Shown piece after piece: positions 31,801-43,319 of a stretch of DNA of 64,000 bases. Position 1 is the stretch's first letter, and each line of letters starts with the position of its first letter. The position numbers and the translations under genes are program-made. The DNA is from Nematostella vectensis. Lineage: Eukaryota > Cnidaria > Anthozoa > Actiniaria > Edwardsiidae. The notes beneath the pieces are model-generated. The model saw only the letters and a list, made by a program, of their open reading frames with translations. It searched no databases and was not told the origin of the DNA. Where the stretch lies: assembly GCF_932526225.1 (NCBI RefSeq), contig NC_064039.1:9566139-9630138 (forward strand). The letters run 5' to 3'.

Positions 31801-32509
31801 GGGGCTGGAGCGCCATTCCCCCCTTTTTTTCTGAGCGGATCTTCCTTTATATATGAAAGTTTTTTTTTAACCAGCGAGTTTCAAGCAGTACATATGCAAC
31901 CGACAACAAATAAAAAACCTTGGTTATCTCCCGCGTTGTTCTATAAATAGCGCTTATGGAACCATCACACAGCCCTCCCCCCAGAAACCACCGACCACAC
32001 ATCCACCTGAAACTACTCAACCCCCCTCCCCTCCCCCCCAATTATAGGACCACTCCGCCGCACGCCCCTGAAGTTCGAATATGTTTATTATTTTCATTAT
32101 TTTCTTATTGTGATCATATTTGCAAAAAAAGCGGAAAATAAGGTCAGTCTTCTTGTTTGGCATTACAAGCATAATCTTTTTTATACAATAAGACCCCAAA
32201 CCGGGTAACAAAAACACCACAAACCACTAATAGAAGACAATATCCGAAGTTATTTAATACGGGTGGGAAGGATTGCCAGAAAAAAAATCATGTTAAAACC
32301 AAAAAAAAAAATAATAAACCTGCATGGGGAAACAAGGGAAAAAACGCACACCAAATTATGTGCCTCTTAATGCAATACTAACGCTTAATAAAATATGCCG
32401 CTATGTAACTGATAAAACAGGTAACGTTTTTAACGTCTAATGAACACTTTGACGCTTTGTGTTATAATCAAATTACGATTGGCAAAAAAAAGCCCCAAAA
32501 ACGAAAAAT

Positions 32510-32830
32510 TTCAGCCCGGGCTGAGTTTTCAGCCCGTTTAGGGAGGCTGAGAGTCCAGCCCGCTATCCCCCACAAATACTTGTAAAATTGCTCTTTCGAT
32601 TACATGAACGAGTTTTCAGCCCGGGGGGAGTTTTTCAGCCCGGGCTGGCAAACCGGGCTAGGATTTTCAGCCTGGGTTAGCAGGTTTAAATCGCCATGTA
32701 ATCGCGTAAATATCTCAGCCCGGGCTGGAAAACAATACAACTCGAGTCCAGCCCGGGCTGAATAGAACTCAGCCCGGGCTGGATTTAAGGCATATAATCG
32801 GTAAGCTGCTGCCCGGGCTGAATTCCATCA
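32510..32830. repeat. Cluster of the 12-bp palindrome CAGCCCGGGCTG
   Basis: The perfect self-complementary 12-mer occurs at 32512, 32636, 32716, 32749 and 32770, with partial copies at 32535, 32570, 32615 and 32811. A second word, catgtaatcg, accompanies it three times. No reading frame. It may be an interspersed repeat or a cluster of dimeric binding sites. Confidence 0.9.
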
Positions 32831-33019
32831 TGTAATCGGCCCCTTTGGGGCCGGGTAGGTTTCGGTTTTAATGCAGGTTCGCCCAGTGGAGAGTAGCTGA
32901 GATTACGCAACGTTATTTGACAAGGAGGGCGCATCACAAAACAAGATGCATTTCAGTCAGAATATAGCCTAACAACCTCTGTTACCGGGGGGAGGGGGGT
33001 TCTTCAGGGTAAAAGTAAT

Positions 33020-33200
33020 AGGGATGCTCGTCGGGAAATTCGAAAAATACCCCTAAAAATACCTGCACGACCAAACATTGTAACCCTAGAAAATACCTCA
33101 GAAGCCCTATTTTTTTCTCGGATGCCGCCTAAAAAACACCTGAGGCCCGATTTTGATCCCAAAAAATACGAATATTTACAGAGCCCCCCCCTCCCCCCCG
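33020..33200. repeat. Dispersed repeat, family C, copy 1
   Basis: Contains gaaattcgaaaaatacccct, cctgcacgaccaaa, cctcagaagccct and cctgaggcccgattttga. The same words in the same order and orientation are at 37765-37930. Confidence 0.9.
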
Positions 33201-34992
33201 GGGGCCTCTGTACCTTCTGCCTATGATGGGGCTTTGACTAATGAACAGATAAACATTGGTCCGTTTGGCATCGACTGTCAAGTCTAAACACAGAATACAA
33301 AACAATCGCAACGGGGGAACAGCCATCTGTGAGGGGCGGCAAATGGCCTTGGCAAGCATGCGCGCACGGCCGCATCTTTTGCGAGCACGATCACTTTTAC
33401 TGCGTTTTTCATCGGCGAGCAGCGAAATAAAAAAAACATTTCGTCAAGCAAATAAAAACACTTAATGCAATCAATAACACAAACATAATTGAATTCTACT
33501 AGAGGATCTTAGGTATTGAGGTGAAGGCGGGTAGGAGTTTTTTTGTTATCATTTCATCATACTTCTGTCTTCTAAAACAGACAATTAGGGGGAGGGAGAG
33601 GGACCCTATTCGCGCGCTCCCAGCACTCCCCATGTAGGATGTCGAATAAATCGTGGGTATTACGCCTTGGAGCAGAGCCATGACAGCGCTAATCACAAAC
33701 AGCAAGGGGAGCCGCCACAACAGCGACAACGATCATCACAATCTCGAGGCCGGATTAAACTTAGACTGAGTATTCAAATACCCGGGGAAAGGTGAGGGCG
33801 TATTGAGGTAAGATATTTGATCAAAACAGAGTGTTGCAAAAAATTAAGTAAGATTTTGTATTATTATCGTGTAAATAACAAACCGTGCTCTATATTTAGG
33901 GAGATGAAAAATATCACTTGGCTATTATCAGCATTAGTAATTTTGAATAGAGCCCTGAAATTCGTGTTGGCGCTTGTAAGCCGTCTCACTATTCGGATCG
34001 GGCTCTGTCAGCAGGTTAAGATAACCAGGAGAATAAAATTGTGGGACTTGCATTCAATTTCCCTTGCATTCTCTTTTTGAAATCCTTGCACAGTTGGCCC
34101 TATAAATGAACATCGTTTTTGAAGTACAGGAGAAGAGATATCATTAGACGACCTTAAATGGTTTAGGGAGAGATGTCTTTGAAAATTATTGTTATTGAGT
34201 AGGTATCGGGTTCACCTAAAAGACTGCAGCTGCATAATGAATGAAACTAATCTTGCAAGTGGGAAAACATACGAATAAAGGATCGAGTTTACCAAAAAAA
34301 CTTAAAATGGAAAAAAAAGAAAAGGAAAGGTCACATAAAATGGATAATATCCTGTACATTGCAGAGGTAATTATAAAAATCAAATTCAAGAGAAATAATG
34401 GGGTTTTAGACGCACGGTAATATGAATAAGAATTTTAAATGTTCCACTCGATGCTGTCTTATGTTTCTAGCTTTGTTTCAGAGCTTAGTTCTCATATGAT
34501 AACTATTTAAGGTACTTAATTTCAATTTTTGCTACGATTCCAGTATCATTGGTCTATAATTTAGACCATTCGATTAATAACCATTGGATTAATAATGGCT
34601 ATATAGACTTCGAAATTTGCCTATGTATACCAGTGGGAATTAGCATTCTAAATTTATGCCGTTAAAAAGCTAATACAGTTCTGAAAGCCTATTAAATTTT
34701 TATGAAAACTCTTCTAGCTATTTTGTCCAGCAGGTTTTCAATCATTTCTTTGTTTGTAGACGATGCATATATGAATAATGCGTGAAACTTCCGAATGTAG
34801 CTCGTCTCATAAAATTGTTTCACTTTTCTCTGTTATAGGTCCATTCACGAGGAATACTTCCCACAGAGCAAGAAACAATAAATGCAAGAAGAGTCATTTC
34901 AGAATAAGAATCATTAACAACATACCACATAGTACAGTCCCCAAGAGTGCGAGAAACATCGATGGTTGAAATAACAAGAAGTTATTCAAAAC

Positions 34993-36705
34993 ATGAGTCG
35001 CTCCCGTAAAAACTACCAGCGAAGTGATAGCTCACTAGAGGAAGAAGAATTGATCAGAAGTTTTGAGTCGATTACTAAGGTCTTTAGCGAGGCATGGAAC
35101 ACAAAGAAGCCGCCGATGGCAAGTAAGGATAATAGCCTGAGCAGATCTGAGGATGCAGATAGCCTGGATGAGGAAGTAAGGAGGATTATGTCACCCGAGA
35201 AGAAGCCTGAGAAAACAGGCGAGACACAAGATAAGGGGAATAAAAAGGGTAAGGATGACAAAGGTGATGGTGGCAGAGATAGCAAAGACGAGGGGAGCAA
35301 TGAGAAGAATGTGAAAAACGGAGTGAGAGAGAACCCTGACAGAGATGATAAAGAGGAAACAGGTGTTGATGATGAGAGGTCTTTGGATGGTGAGCAGAAA
35401 GAGAAAGGGATGGGCAGTATAGTGAGCAGTACGCTTGATGATATGGGTAGCAGTGTGGCGAAGGATAGCGATGAAGAAAAGAGAAAATCAGATGATGATG
35501 AAAATAAAGAGGGAGGCGTGCGATCAAAGCGTGTTGACCAAGATCAGGAGAAAGCCAAAGAGGAAGGTAAAGCGGAAAAGGAAGCTGAAAGGAATGACAG
35601 CAGTGAAGATGAGAATAAGGACTCGGACGCTAAGGCAGCACAAACAAAAGAAGTAGAAGAAGAGGAAGTAAGAAGTAACCGGGGTAATTTAGACGAGCAA
35701 TCCACAGAAGCAAACGGTAATAATACAGACACGCATAGTGATGATTCAGAGAAAGACAGTGACGATGATGAGAAATCAGCAGACACCAAAAATGACGAGA
35801 TATCTGACTCTGATAAATCTGATACTGAGAAAGACGCGGACTCAGATTCCGAGAATGATGGAAGCGGTACCTCAGAGTCTGAATATCTGTCTAGCGAGGA
35901 GAGTGACGAAGACGTAAACGAGGAATTTGATTTGGAAAAATACATCCGCAAACTGGAACGAGGAACTTCGTCATCAGAAGACGACGCATCATCGGTCACC
36001 TCAGAGAAGCTGATAAATAGAGCTGTTCTGAGGGCGACGAAAAACTTCCGACGCGCCAATGTCGATACAGTCAAACAGAATTCCGACAGCGAATCCTCAG
36101 ACTCCGAGCCCGAAGTTGAGCCAAAGCCGAAAAAAGAGAAACCCCCGAAGAAGGAACAGTCGGGTAGCGAACAATCCTCGGGATCGTCAAGCGAGGAGAC
36201 AGATAGCTTTCTCGACTTTACCGACGATGAATCGATCTCCTCCGACGACACATCAGTTGTCAGCGATGAGTTTAATGAAGATGAACGGGTGAACGGGTCC
36301 CAGAGCGAGCACACAGTATCACCTTTTGATATTATATGCATGCACTACATGGGAGGGGCAAGGAAGGAAGAAAAACCTGTCAAGATCGAGCTCCAAGATT
36401 ACGAGTTGGGCCATGTCCATCAATTGGACACATCGCTAGGGGCATCCCGAGTCATGGACCTCAGGTGGCCTTTCACCAACTACTACGTCAAAGAAATCGA
36501 TGATCTGTCGAGTTTCGACAAGGACGCCGATGAGCCAACGAACACGGACGAGCTGAACCCTAACGTGTTGCCTTGCTATAAGTCATTCGAGTCGTCAGCA
36601 CTGGTCCCTAGTCGACGTAGGAGCGTGATGTCTGGACGGGTGTGGTGGGTAGAGTGGTGGGCTAATACCAGCAGAACTGACACGCCCAATGAAACCAATA
36701 CATGA
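34993..36705 (+). CDS. Highly acidic Ser/Asp/Glu-rich protein, function unknown
   Basis: A 570-residue single frame, not recognised. Residues 1-45 (with LEEEELIRSFESITKVF) look helical. About 45-440 are low complexity, dominated by Asp, Glu, Ser and Lys, with many SDSE, SEDE and DSDK-type casein-kinase-2-like sites; this stretch should be disordered. The last ~130 residues are different in composition, with hydrophobic and aromatic residues (DIICMHYMGG, MDLRWPFTNYYVKEIDDL, RVWWVEWW), and may fold. No signal peptide or membrane segment. The frame is real by length and consistent composition; the complementary-strand Ser-rich frames are its shadow. A fold-back element begins 16 bp after the stop codon, so the 3' UTR may derive from it. 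It might be a nuclear or mineral-associated acidic protein, but nothing in the sequence decides. Confidence 0.8.
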   Translation: MSRSRKNYQRSDSSLEEEELIRSFESITKVFSEAWNTKKPPMASKDNSLSRSEDADSLDEEVRRIMSPEKKPEKTGETQDKGNKKGKDDKGDGGRDSKDEGSNEKNVKNGVRENPDRDDKEETGVDDERSLDGEQKEKGMGSIVSSTLDDMGSSVAKDSDEEKRKSDDDENKEGGVRSKRVDQDQEKAKEEGKAEKEAERNDSSEDENKDSDAKAAQTKEVEEEEVRSNRGNLDEQSTEANGNNTDTHSDDSEKDSDDDEKSADTKNDEISDSDKSDTEKDADSDSENDGSGTSESEYLSSEESDEDVNEEFDLEKYIRKLERGTSSSEDDASSVTSEKLINRAVLRATKNFRRANVDTVKQNSDSESSDSEPEVEPKPKKEKPPKKEQSGSEQSSGSSSEETDSFLDFTDDESISSDDTSVVSDEFNEDERVNGSQSEHTVSPFDIICMHYMGGARKEEKPVKIELQDYELGHVHQLDTSLGASRVMDLRWPFTNYYVKEIDDLSSFDKDADEPTNTDELNPNVLPCYKSFESSALVPSRRRSVMSGRVWWVEWWANTSRTDTPNETNT

Positions 36706-36721
36706 GAGAACACACTGAAGG

Positions 36722-37187
36722 CAGGGGCTCATAAGTAGGGGCAATCAACTTCCCAACATTCTGGTACTATATAAGTGTCACGGCGCTTCCTAGGATCAGG
36801 CTATTTTTAGACGCGCGGATTAGCCAATCAGATTCGACTTTTGTGTTGACGTTTTGGCTGAGCTCAACTGCACGCGCAGTCTCAGACAAAAAAAACTTCG
36901 GTACTTTCGTTGCTCTCTTCTTTAATATGAATCCAACCCTACCTATGACTTTGAATTCTAGCTTGCAATTCTTTTGTTAAACAAACAAAACCGACGGATG
37001 ATGGATAAAAAAAATATTCTTCCTAACTGCAATTTGCGCGTGCAGCCTCGAGTCACTCGCGCGCGCGACCAACGTCAGCGTAGCTGATTGGCCCGTTCGT
37101 GCGCGCGCGTCTAAAAAATAGCCTGATCCTAGGAAACGCTGTGACATTTATATAATACAGATGATTGCCCCTACTTATGAGCCCCTG
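36722..37187. mobile_element. Fold-back element with CAGGGGC termini (hAT-like MITE)
   Basis: Left end CAGGGGCTCATAAGTAGGGG, right end its complement (cctacttatgagcccctg). Extended arms of well over 100 bp also pair internally (tcctaggatcaggctattt at 36789 against its complement at 37113-37133). The flanks ctgaagg and ctggagg resemble a 7-8-bp target duplication with one mismatch. CAGRGG-type ends and such a duplication suggest a non-autonomous hAT element. No transposase. Inserted directly downstream of the acidic-protein stop codon. Confidence 0.85.
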
Positions 37188-37764
37188 CTGGAGGAAAGGC
37201 TGCTAGCCGAACATTTCAGCTAATACAGCGCTTTTAAGTATAGCATTATTATTCTTACGTGCCTAATCTTTTTGCAATGTTTTTTCTATGTCGCTCATTC
37301 CTTCTTATATTGTTATAACCGAGGAGTAAGGGATCTTGTAAAGTTGTAAAGTGACCCCCAGCCCCCCAAACCATTTTCTATTGGAATGACCATCCATATA
37401 TAGACAGAACACGACACTATATAATATGATATTCGCAGCTTTTATTCTTATATGTTGGCACAATATATACAAAAAAAAAACATGGATCATCATTTGTTTT
37501 CAATTTTCGGCAATTGTTTTAATTTTTCCGAAGTTTTCTCGGATTTTTTTTTTAATTTAAATGATCCCTAAGCAACTCATAGAAGCTCAGTGGAAGGGTT
37601 TAGATACAATCATCTATAAAACGTAGCACACATCTTTACAATGTAGTATGTTTAAAGAAAGTAAAAAAGCTTTTTCTTATTCAGAGCAATAAAATCACGA
37701 GCATGAAGTATAGAGAAAATTATTATGACCAAAACATATAAAATCTACGGAATGTTGTTAGCCC

Positions 37765-37930
37765 GGGGAAATTCGAAAAATACCCCTAAAAAACACCTGC
37801 ACGACCAAAAATTGTAAATACCTCAGAAGCCCTAAAAAGACAATTTCTAAGAAAAACCCTATTTTTCCTCGGATGCCCCCTAAAAATACCTGAGGCCCGA
37901 TTTTTACCACTAACAAACACACGTCGAGCA
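37765..37930. repeat. Dispersed repeat, family C, copy 2
   Basis: Same orientation and same ordered words as 33020-33200, with a roughly 20-base insertion around gacaatttctaagaaaaac. Non-coding. Confidence 0.9.
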
Positions 37931-39280
37931 TCCTTATCAGGTCGACATGGATAGAACCCCCCCTCCCTCCCCTCGGGTTGGTGAGCTCCTTATTGCTAAA
38001 AAATAAAATTCTGCGATTCCTTCAATTCGGTCGAGAAGAATTCACTCGGTGGGTATGACCCCCTATCCAGACGCCGGCGCAGTTTCTGAACTGGAACGCT
38101 TTCAAACAAAGAGAGGTAAAAGAGGGATAAAAAAATATTCCCTTCTTTATACCAAAATAAAGAATAGCGTTTTGTTTGTGTGTCCGTTGAAAGGTTGGTA
38201 TGTACCGGCGGTACTAGCACCTCGTAGGTGCATATTAGTCCCGAAAATCCCGCTGTATTAACAAGAGCGCCCACTCCCGTGTACGCATATGCCGTGTACG
38301 CATATGCTAGTTTCCTGTAGTCACGTCTCTATCGCAATCTCCACACTGTCCCGTCGCATGTCTAATCGGCCACAGACCCCCACAGGTGAGAAAGAGCTCC
38401 GTTTTTCACTATAAAAGCGGCTTTTCTAAACCAGGTTTATGCTGGAGTCGGCTGACTTCGAGCCTGTTTGCTGCGCCGTATTGCTTAATAAAAGTATTGA
38501 TCTGTGTCGCTAAGATAGCGAGAACATGTAGCTTCACTTAGGCCAGATTTTGCTGTATCTTTGTTATTGTTTAGCCCTTATGGTTGCTTGAAGGCATAAC
38601 GTTATGCGCTCTCAAAAATATGGTATTGTTTGACAGCGTATCCGCATTATATTGACCCCCTAAGGCCAGTGTATTAGACACGTTCTGCGTCCTGTTATAT
38701 AAATCATGCCAGAATTAAACTAAGAGCAAAAAATAAAGAATTACAAAAATAAATATTTGCCATACGTAAGTATTTCACCTTCCCGTCAAATCCAGAGAAC
38801 GTTTTCACGTAATTAAAAATAGGAAGTCATTATTTATATAAACAGGAACATTGAATTTCATGCTTGAGTAAACAAGCTGCCATGTACAACGTCACGAGAC
38901 GAGGACACCGTAAGATCACGCAAAAAGAAAACTTTTGATGCAAAAAGCTGAGGTTATAAAATCGATGAGTATTTTTAGCGAGGTTTGCCTTTCCCGTTTG
39001 TGGCGGTTTTTAGCTCACACTCATCTGAACTTGCTTCCGGATTCTTACAGACGTGAACGGCGTGATGGGTTATGACGTCACGTAGCCGCCCTTAGCTCGC
39101 TTTTATTATCAGTAGACGATTTCCTTTTGATTTGGTAAGACTTACTAATACAAACTCCGAGCGTCTGTACTCTCGAATCTTGCCGTGGGACCTTCAGATA
39201 AACTCAAATTTCATACAACTGCTCAAGGGACTTGAAGAAGAAGACAAAACGGCAGTATTTTTAACAACCGAGGCGGTAAT

Positions 39281-39880
39281 ATGGGTACGGCAAAGGACTG
39301 CTTATTCGCGCTGAGCGTGACTCTATTGTTCATGCCAATAGCTAGCACGTGTGGGCTCGACTCTCCCTGTCAAACGGACACATCCATCTGTAGAAATGGC
39401 AAATGTTCCGGGGGGAACCCCAATAGATTCCCGACCAGTACGACTACCTTAGCGGCTGTGACTGGCGTCTGTTCGATGCTTATGCTTTGTTTTGGGATCT
39501 TGTTGTGTTACGCTTGCCACCGGCAGTGTAGAGAGTGTCGTGGAACGGACATTCCTCCAAGTACGGACGATCCGATTTCTGCTATCACCAGAGACATAGT
39601 AGCCGTTGATATTCCTGAGGATTTCTTTAGGCACTCTAGGATTCCAAGCAGTGAGAATTACTCTGGTCCTCCGCCTTATTTGTGTCTTTTTAACCCTGTA
39701 TTTGACGATAGCGGAGAAAACAAGCCGACAGTCTCTCAATTAACAATGACTCGAGAAAGTGAGGGATTGGAACACGCTAGGACTGCGGAGGGAGACAAAG
39801 ACGAGCCTCCGCCGAGATACTACGAGCTATTTCCAACTCATGAACCTATAGGAATTGAAATGGTCGCCATCAATAGCTGA
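39281..39880 (+). CDS. Small type I membrane protein with PPxY tail
   Basis: 199 residues, single exon. Signal peptide about 1-23. Short ectodomain 24-55 with four Cys in CGLDSPCQTDTSICRNGKC. TM about 57-78 (LAAVTGVCSMLMLCFGILLC), followed by a Cys cluster (CHRQCREC) that could be palmitoylated. The tail of about 115 residues holds PPPY at 130-133 and PPRY at 177-180, both WW-domain ligand motifs typical of partners of Nedd4-family ligases or YAP-like proteins. Not recognised as a named family. It belongs by architecture to the cluster of single-exon membrane proteins at 42486-57788. AATAAA at 40204 is a plausible poly(A) signal. Confidence 0.75.
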   Translation: MGTAKDCLFALSVTLLFMPIASTCGLDSPCQTDTSICRNGKCSGGNPNRFPTSTTTLAAVTGVCSMLMLCFGILLCYACHRQCRECRGTDIPPSTDDPISAITRDIVAVDIPEDFFRHSRIPSSENYSGPPPYLCLFNPVFDDSGENKPTVSQLTMTRESEGLEHARTAEGDKDEPPPRYYELFPTHEPIGIEMVAINS

Positions 39881-41242
39881 TATTTATTGTAATTTACACA
39901 AATTCAATATTCGGAAAATGGGATGACACCATGGATTTGTACATGTTTCTAGCTCTTGTACGTTCAAAGTTGTAAGGCAGTAAATCTAGTCTACTCTATA
40001 TTAGCAGGCGTTTGACATACACAGAGGAGGCAAGCAGACAACGCTTATGTCAGCCGACGCTAAACACAACCTACTAAACGAGGTGTGACTTAGAAGCGAC
40101 CAAGAAAAAACGTCTACAAGGACTTGATGCAAGGTCACTTGGCTCGACTATTCAAGACATCCATACGCGGAAAAAGAACAAAGATTAAATAGAGCCATTT
40201 ATTAATAAAACGAATAGGATCGTCAAAGGCGACGTTCTTGTTGGTATTGGTGTAAGAAGAGTGGCAATGACATTGGATTGTATGACGTTTGAAAGTGTTT
40301 GAATAAGAAAGTTAGGAGGAAACAGATTGGCACGTATACGATACGCAAAGGTTAATTACCGCTGAGAAGAAGAAAAGCATTGTTATACGTAATTGTTTTG
40401 AAGTATTGTCTTAATGCACAGGAAAACGTAGTAACAAACTCAGACCGTAATCGTACGCGGAAATAAATGTAGATCAGGAGATAATTAAGAGGGCTAAGTA
40501 TCTGTGAATGTATTCGAATATCTACTATATTATTATAGCGATTATTATCTCGAAACATAGCTACGAAATACTTAACCCCCGCACAAGATAACTAAAACGT
40601 TATTTATGTTTCAAGTATTTTAATACTTAAAGGTAGCACTAAGGGACCGTGACGGAAATTCGTGGAATTCTGAGACGCTGCTGTGGAGTGAGATAAATGA
40701 ATGACAGGAAATAGAAGGGATTTGTTCCGCAGTAGTATAGAAGAAAGTAAGAGAAAGCATTTTAGATAACAATACATAATTATATGACTTATTTATTATT
40801 TAACATAAGAAGTTGATATTGTTAACAATGTAGAATTGATAAAACAGGTAAATATAGAACTCTAAAAACAATTTTTTTTAAAAAAAAGTTGAAAATGTAT
40901 TTATTACTTATTTCTTTATTTGTAATATGACAAAAGAAACACAAAAATAAATAAAAAGAGCACATGCCGTGATGCATCATGGGATTGATTTACAAGCCAT
41001 ACGGGCACTTCTCCCAGCGTGATCTAGTGTCCTTTCCTCTAATCACAAATGTAATCACCGCAAACAATTTCCTAGCTGGATTTATGAATAAATCTCTGGA
41101 TGGGTGGACCGCGTTTGTATCGCGGGGAAAAAATAGACAGAGTTTAAAAGGCCTGGACAAACTATGTTTTTACATATTGAATAAATCAAAGCGACACCCT
41201 TGATGTGTACAAGAGAGCTCTCGTGATGTGTGTAAATAGCGG

Positions 41243-41391
41243 GTTAGCCTAAGTTCTAACGTCGTATTATTCATGAGCCGTATTCAATGCAAATGCATGC
41301 AAATGAGGATGAAACAATCGATTCGATTCATTTACATGCATTTGCATTAAATACGGCTCATGGATAAAACGACGTTTGAACTTAGCCTAAC
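41243..41391. mobile_element. 149-bp palindromic MITE-like element
   Basis: The arms start gttagcctaagttctaacgt and end with a near-complement (acgtttgaacttagcctaac). The interior pairs through catgagccgtatt / aatacggctcatg and aatgcaaatgcatg / catgcatttgcatt. The arms are about 65 bp. Non-coding. Confidence 0.9.
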
Positions 41392-41686
41392 AGATCTAAT
41401 AATAGGTGTGTTATCGCCGCGGTCGACATTACGTCACCAGTGATATAAATCTCGGGAAACATGACACATGCTGAGCACATTTGATGATTAGCCAGTACGA
41501 CTATGATCACTTTCAAATTCTTAAAGTAGTATTTATTTCAGACAACTTTATTAATATTTGAGTCTAAAACAATTGGCTCGATTTCCAGCAGTCTCCCTTG
41601 ACCTGGTGACTGTGGCGTGTAAGAAGAACGCCCGCTACCACCCTACCTATATCTATGCATTCATTTATTTTCTTTGTGCAGTCAGG

Positions 41687-41800
41687 TATCATATGGAAAA
41701 AGCATAGTATTTGAAAAAAGAAATGGACCACTTTTTGACCGCCAAGAGGAAGGGGGGGGGGGGTGGTGGTGCGCACCCCCTGTGTACGCGCCTGAGAGCC
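41687..41800. repeat. Dispersed repeat, family A, copy 2
   Basis: Carries atatggaaaaagcatagtat, ggaccactttttgaccgcc, a poly-G run and gcgcaccccctgtgtacgcg. Ordered match to 19730-19855. Confidence 0.75.
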
Positions 41801-42485
41801 CCCCACATAAGGGCTTACCTCAGACCCGGAAAATGGAATAAAAACGAAACCGACTCTGCCGTAAAAAGTGTTATCACTGCTACGGTAAAACGCTATAAAA
41901 AATCGAAACTTCAATTTCTGCTATTGCTGAAAGAATTTACAGTGGCACCGGCAGGGCACGTTTTACTATCATGCCTCATTAGTTATTCAGTTTAGGCTGC
42001 ATTGTGGCCCGTCGCCCTGTATGCATCATACGACTGTTGGGATACCCAATCTGCGTAGTTGTGGCCATAAATTCGTAGTCATCGCGATTTCATTCTATAT
42101 TTTTTCTGAAGGGTGCCTAATGGCATCACACTTAAAGAGCGCTCTTTTTGGCGCCAAAATCCTGCAACACAGGGGGACCACTCTATGGTATCGTCACGAT
42201 CAAGGCAGGTTGTGTTTCGTATTAGAGACCATTATCTTGCACTTGTATCGGTGACGCGGAATGGCCGTGATCCATGTGTTTTACACATCCAACGCGCATT
42301 ACGATTCCTTTAATGTTCGGCGCCACGGTGGGCCAGCGCAGATATCACAACAGATCATGAACAGATTAACAGCTTTGTGCCTAGGTGTGGGATAACAGTG
42401 CGCGGGAGATCGCTTCCACACTAGTCCAATTACTATCATCACTTGGCGCAGATAGCCAGTGATCCGCACGCAAAGAGGTCTGCGC

Positions 42486-43319
42486 TTAGACATTCGTGCT
42501 ACGCAAATGACTAACGTTTTCCGCTGGTAGCCCTCCGCACAGCATTTCCACCTCGTTTATCAAATAATCCCGTGGATATACGGACTTTAAGCCGTTCCCT
42601 GAAGAGTGTTTCGCACCGTTGGCTTCGTGACAGTTTATATATATTTCTTGCGACATGAATGAGCTATTTTCACTGATACAATTCTCCAAAGTTTTTACAT
42701 CATGCGGGTTGGATATAACTCCCAACTCCGGGTCGCCTTGCGCGCTTTTCTTCGCATCTAAGGGTGTACCTTCGTCGCCTCCCTTAGGATTAAACCCATT
42801 TCCCGGGTCATTTTCAAGCTCCCCACTATTATGCGCCAAGCTCTCCTCACTTATCCTAGGACAGGTTCTCGCCGGTGCGAATAACAAGTTTCCATTCCTC
42901 TCGGCATTAGCCGCTATGTCATACGATGTCATTGTACAGAACGCGAGATCGCTCTTGATCGGGGGTGATTTCTCTGCTTGCCTGCTTGGCTCATACTCTG
43001 GCAGCTCTCTCGGCCAAAGCCTACATATGACATATCCCACTAGACAAAACAGCAACACCACCAACAGAACCACAAGACCCAGAACTATGAACTGCGCCAC
43101 GTCTCTGGACGAGTTATCATCCATTGCCACTGGACTTGGGTTTGTTACCCCTTGCGAATAAGCCAGGGTCACCAGGAAGACTCTAACACGACGATGTACT
43201 TGAGCTAGTATAAGCCTGCTAAGTGATTCCACCAGGCAATATTTACGGTCGGGATCAGAGCCAATGCCAGCGGCAGAAGTGCTGCTTGAGCCACGATAAT
43301 CACGTTGACAGTTTAACAC
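42486..43319 (-). CDS. Single-pass membrane protein, long tail
   Basis: 277-residue single frame. The start is uncertain: residue 1 gives an N-terminus that is not signal-like until VRVFLVTLAYSQG (46-58). An internal Met at residue 66 (43124) gives MDDNSSRDVAQ directly before a strong TM at about 76-100 (FIVLGLVVLLVVLLFCLVGY) and would make a signal-anchor protein of 212 residues. After the TM comes CRLWPRELPEYEP, then a polar tail of about 170 residues with no recognised domain and no PPxY. The + strand frame at 42655-43161 is its shadow. Family unknown; same layout as its neighbours (short outside, one TM, long polar inside, no introns). Confidence 0.6.
   Translation of the reverse strand: MLNCQRDYRGSSSTSAAGIGSDPDRKYCLVESLSRLILAQVHRRVRVFLVTLAYSQGVTNPSPVAMDDNSSRDVAQFIVLGLVVLLVVLLFCLVGYVICRLWPRELPEYEPSRQAEKSPPIKSDLAFCTMTSYDIAANAERNGNLLFAPARTCPRISEESLAHNSGELENDPGNGFNPKGGDEGTPLDAKKSAQGDPELGVISNPHDVKTLENCISENSSFMSQEIYINCHEANGAKHSSGNGLKSVYPRDYLINEVEMLCGGLPAENVSHLRSTNV

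Larger units (their letters stand above)
31516..34992. other. Intergenic region upstream of CLOCK-like gene and acidic-protein gene
   Basis: 3.5 kb between divergent genes, so it should hold both promoters. Contents are an E-box, a poly-G run, a palindrome cluster at 32510-32830, a dispersed repeat at 33020-33200 and otherwise AT-rich sequence. A plausible acceptor (tgttatag, AG near 34838) lies about 155 bp before the ATG at 34993 and would give the + strand gene a spliced leader exon. No other gene is supported. Confidence 0.5.
36706..39280. other. Intergenic region with repeats
   Basis: 2.6 kb holding the hAT-like fold-back element (36722-37187), dispersed repeat family C copy 2 (37765-37930), and the upstream region of the + strand membrane-protein gene at 39281. 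Short frames at 37996-38274 have no protein-like features. No other gene was seen. Confidence 0.55.
39881..42485. other. Intergenic region
   Basis: 2.6 kb between two convergent membrane-protein genes. It holds the 3' UTR of the 39281 gene, a palindromic element at 41243-41391, dispersed repeat family A copy 2 (41687-41800) with a poly-G run near 41750, and otherwise AT-rich sequence. Small frames here have no supporting features. Confidence 0.55.

Noticed and set aside
35544-36341. 265-residue Ser-rich frame on the - strand
   Set aside because: Complement of the acidic Asp/Glu/Ser-rich gene; codon composition explains the open frame.
42655-43161. 168-residue frame on the + strand
   Set aside because: Antisense to the 42486 membrane-protein gene and without its own signals.
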